From IMG/VR virus record IMGVR_UViG_3300035698_007449, positions 1 to 39,998 of that record: 39,998 nt of DNA. The stretch is one strand, 5' to 3'. Below are positions 38,939 through 39,998 of the stretch, in pieces (positions within the stretch are counted from its first letter, which is position 1; each line of letters starts with the position of its first letter). The position numbers were made by a program, and so were the translations under genes. The DNA comes from a virus. Below the pieces are notes generated by a model. That model worked only from the letters and a program-made list of their open reading frames with translations. It had not been told where the DNA came from and searched no databases.

Positions 38939-39998
38939 GTGATTTGCCTTAATATGATAGTCAAAGATGAAGCCAAGAACATTAAGCGTTGCTTGGCTTC
39001 TGTCAAAGATATTGTAGGCTACTACGTTATTGATGACACCGGCTCTACTGATGGTACTCCGGAGCTTATCAAGAAGCTTATGGATAAGTATGGAGTGCCC
39101 GGAGAGATTTATCATACACCCTTCCAGAACTTCGGGTATAACCGAGAGCAGAATCTTCAGCACGCTATAGGCAAGGGTGACTACGTTCTGATGATAGATG
39201 CTGATGAGGAGCTGGTGTGTAAGGATGTATCTGCCTTTGATAATCTCACAGCAGATTGCTACTTAGTGGAGAAGACCGACAATGGCCGAAACTTCAAACA
39301 TTCTCTCCTGTTAAGGATAGGCTGTGACTGGCATTGGCATGGTGTGGTTCATAATGCCGTTACTTCCGACAGTGGTGAATCTCAGGAACACTTTTGGGCT
39401 GCTCACCTCATTCATCATGGTGGAGGGAGTAAGACCCGAGGATTGACACAGCGAGAGGCTGGGCTTAAAGAAGCTGCCATTCTTGAGGCCGAGATGGAGA
39501 AAGACCCTACGAACGCGCGCAACCAGTTCTATCTTGGCCAAGCTTATAGGAACGCCGGTGAGACACAGAAAGCTTACGATGCTTATAAAAGAAGAATGCT
39601 TATGGGTGGCTGGAAAGAGGAAGTGTACGAGTCTATGGCCAGGGCTTCCTGGTGCAAGTGGCATCTTAACGACAACGAGTTTCCTGTGGGGAATTTCCTC
39701 TCCACTTACGATTTCATGCCTACGAGGGCAGAGCCACTATTCTATGTGGCCAAGTATTACCGGGCACATAAGGCTTACCACGTTGCGTATATGTTTGCGA
39801 AGGTGGGGATAGAGATTCCCTATCCCAAAGAAGCAGCTATGGGGATAGTGGCGCCGATATATGAATGGATGATGCTGGATGAGTTTGCTGCTAGTGCTGC
39901 CTTATCAGGGCACTATGCGGAAGCTATAGAGGCGTGTGATAGGCTGTTAGCTGAGGGCAAGCTACCGAAGGCTGATATTAAGAGGGTGAAGGACAATA
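38939..39998 (+). CDS. Family 2 glycosyltransferase with TPR-like tail, 3' end outside window
   Basis: The gene opens at GTG 38939 with CAGGGAGG upstream and stays open to the right edge (353 codons seen). The GT-A fold signs are clear: CLNMIVKDEAKNIKRCLASV, YVIDDTGSTDGT (29-40) and the metal-binding D87-A-D89 in MIDADEEL. From about residue 180 it turns into helical repeats with QFYLGQAYRNAGETQKAYDAY, typical of TPR. It may glycosylate a virion or host protein; glycosyltransferases with TPR are known from prophages. The sugar and target are unknown. Confidence 0.8.
   Translation, partial: MICLNMIVKDEAKNIKRCLASVKDIVGYYVIDDTGSTDGTPELIKKLMDKYGVPGEIYHTPFQNFGYNREQNLQHAIGKGDYVLMIDADEELVCKDVSAFDNLTADCYLVEKTDNGRNFKHSLLLRIGCDWHWHGVVHNAVTSDSGESQEHFWAAHLIHHGGGSKTRGLTQREAGLKEAAILEAEMEKDPTNARNQFYLGQAYRNAGETQKAYDAYKRRMLMGGWKEEVYESMARASWCKWHLNDNEFPVGNFLSTYDFMPTRAEPLFYVAKYYRAHKAYHVAYMFAKVGIEIPYPKEAAMGIVAPIYEWMMLDEFAASAALSGHYAEAIEACDRLLAEGKLPKADIKRVKDN

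Overview
The window reads as about 40 kb of a tailed bacteriophage or prophage genome. A tyrosine integrase argues for a temperate phage. Genes are densely packed, many overlap as ATGA or TAATG, and most have strong AGGAGG-type ribosome binding sites. Several promoters look like bacterial sigma-70 sites: a TTGACA -35 followed by an extended TGN -10. The host is therefore a bacterium, but nothing here names its lineage. No tRNA, rRNA, insertion sequence or CRISPR array was seen.

Layout. (1) 2-5286: the right end of the late module. It holds a repeat-built tail fibre cut by the left edge, a baseplate or fibre-like protein, and a probable lysis pair (membrane protein plus a Cys/His enzyme-like protein). 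(2) 5317-6685: a promoter, a ribbon-helix-helix-like protein and small unknowns. (3) 6756-18016: an early operon with integrase, a recombination set (coiled-coil protein, PD-(D/E)XK exonuclease, candidate single-strand annealing protein), a replication set (phage O-like initiator carrying iterons inside its gene, DnaC/IstB-like loader), a resolvase-like nuclease, and many tiny zinc-ribbon proteins. (4) 18080-19561: a minus-strand operon of seven small genes whose spaced junctions carry hairpins next to the start signals. (5) 19570-19710: divergent promoters. (6) 19785-39998: packaging and head genes: TerS-like protein, metallophosphoesterase, TerL, portal, a 2031-residue virion-associated protein, scaffold, major capsid, cement-like protein, neck or connector-like proteins, and a glycosyltransferase cut by the right edge. 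Two tiny membrane-protein genes run backwards inside this module at 33041-33312. The tape measure and tail tube are not in the window. They presumably lie past the right edge and the map wraps round to the tail fibre at the left edge.

How it works together. The early region would integrate the phage and replicate it from an origin inside the O-like gene, with the loader delivering the host helicase. The exonuclease and annealing protein would recombine the DNA. The late region packages DNA and builds the particle, and the left end supplies receptor binding and lysis. The most unusual signals are: lambda-style iterons in the initiator gene; a family of intercistronic hairpins on the minus strand with base changes that keep pairing; a roughly 340-base gene-poor, hairpin-rich stretch before a TTG-started gene; duplicated zinc-ribbon genes; and the giant protein between portal and scaffold.
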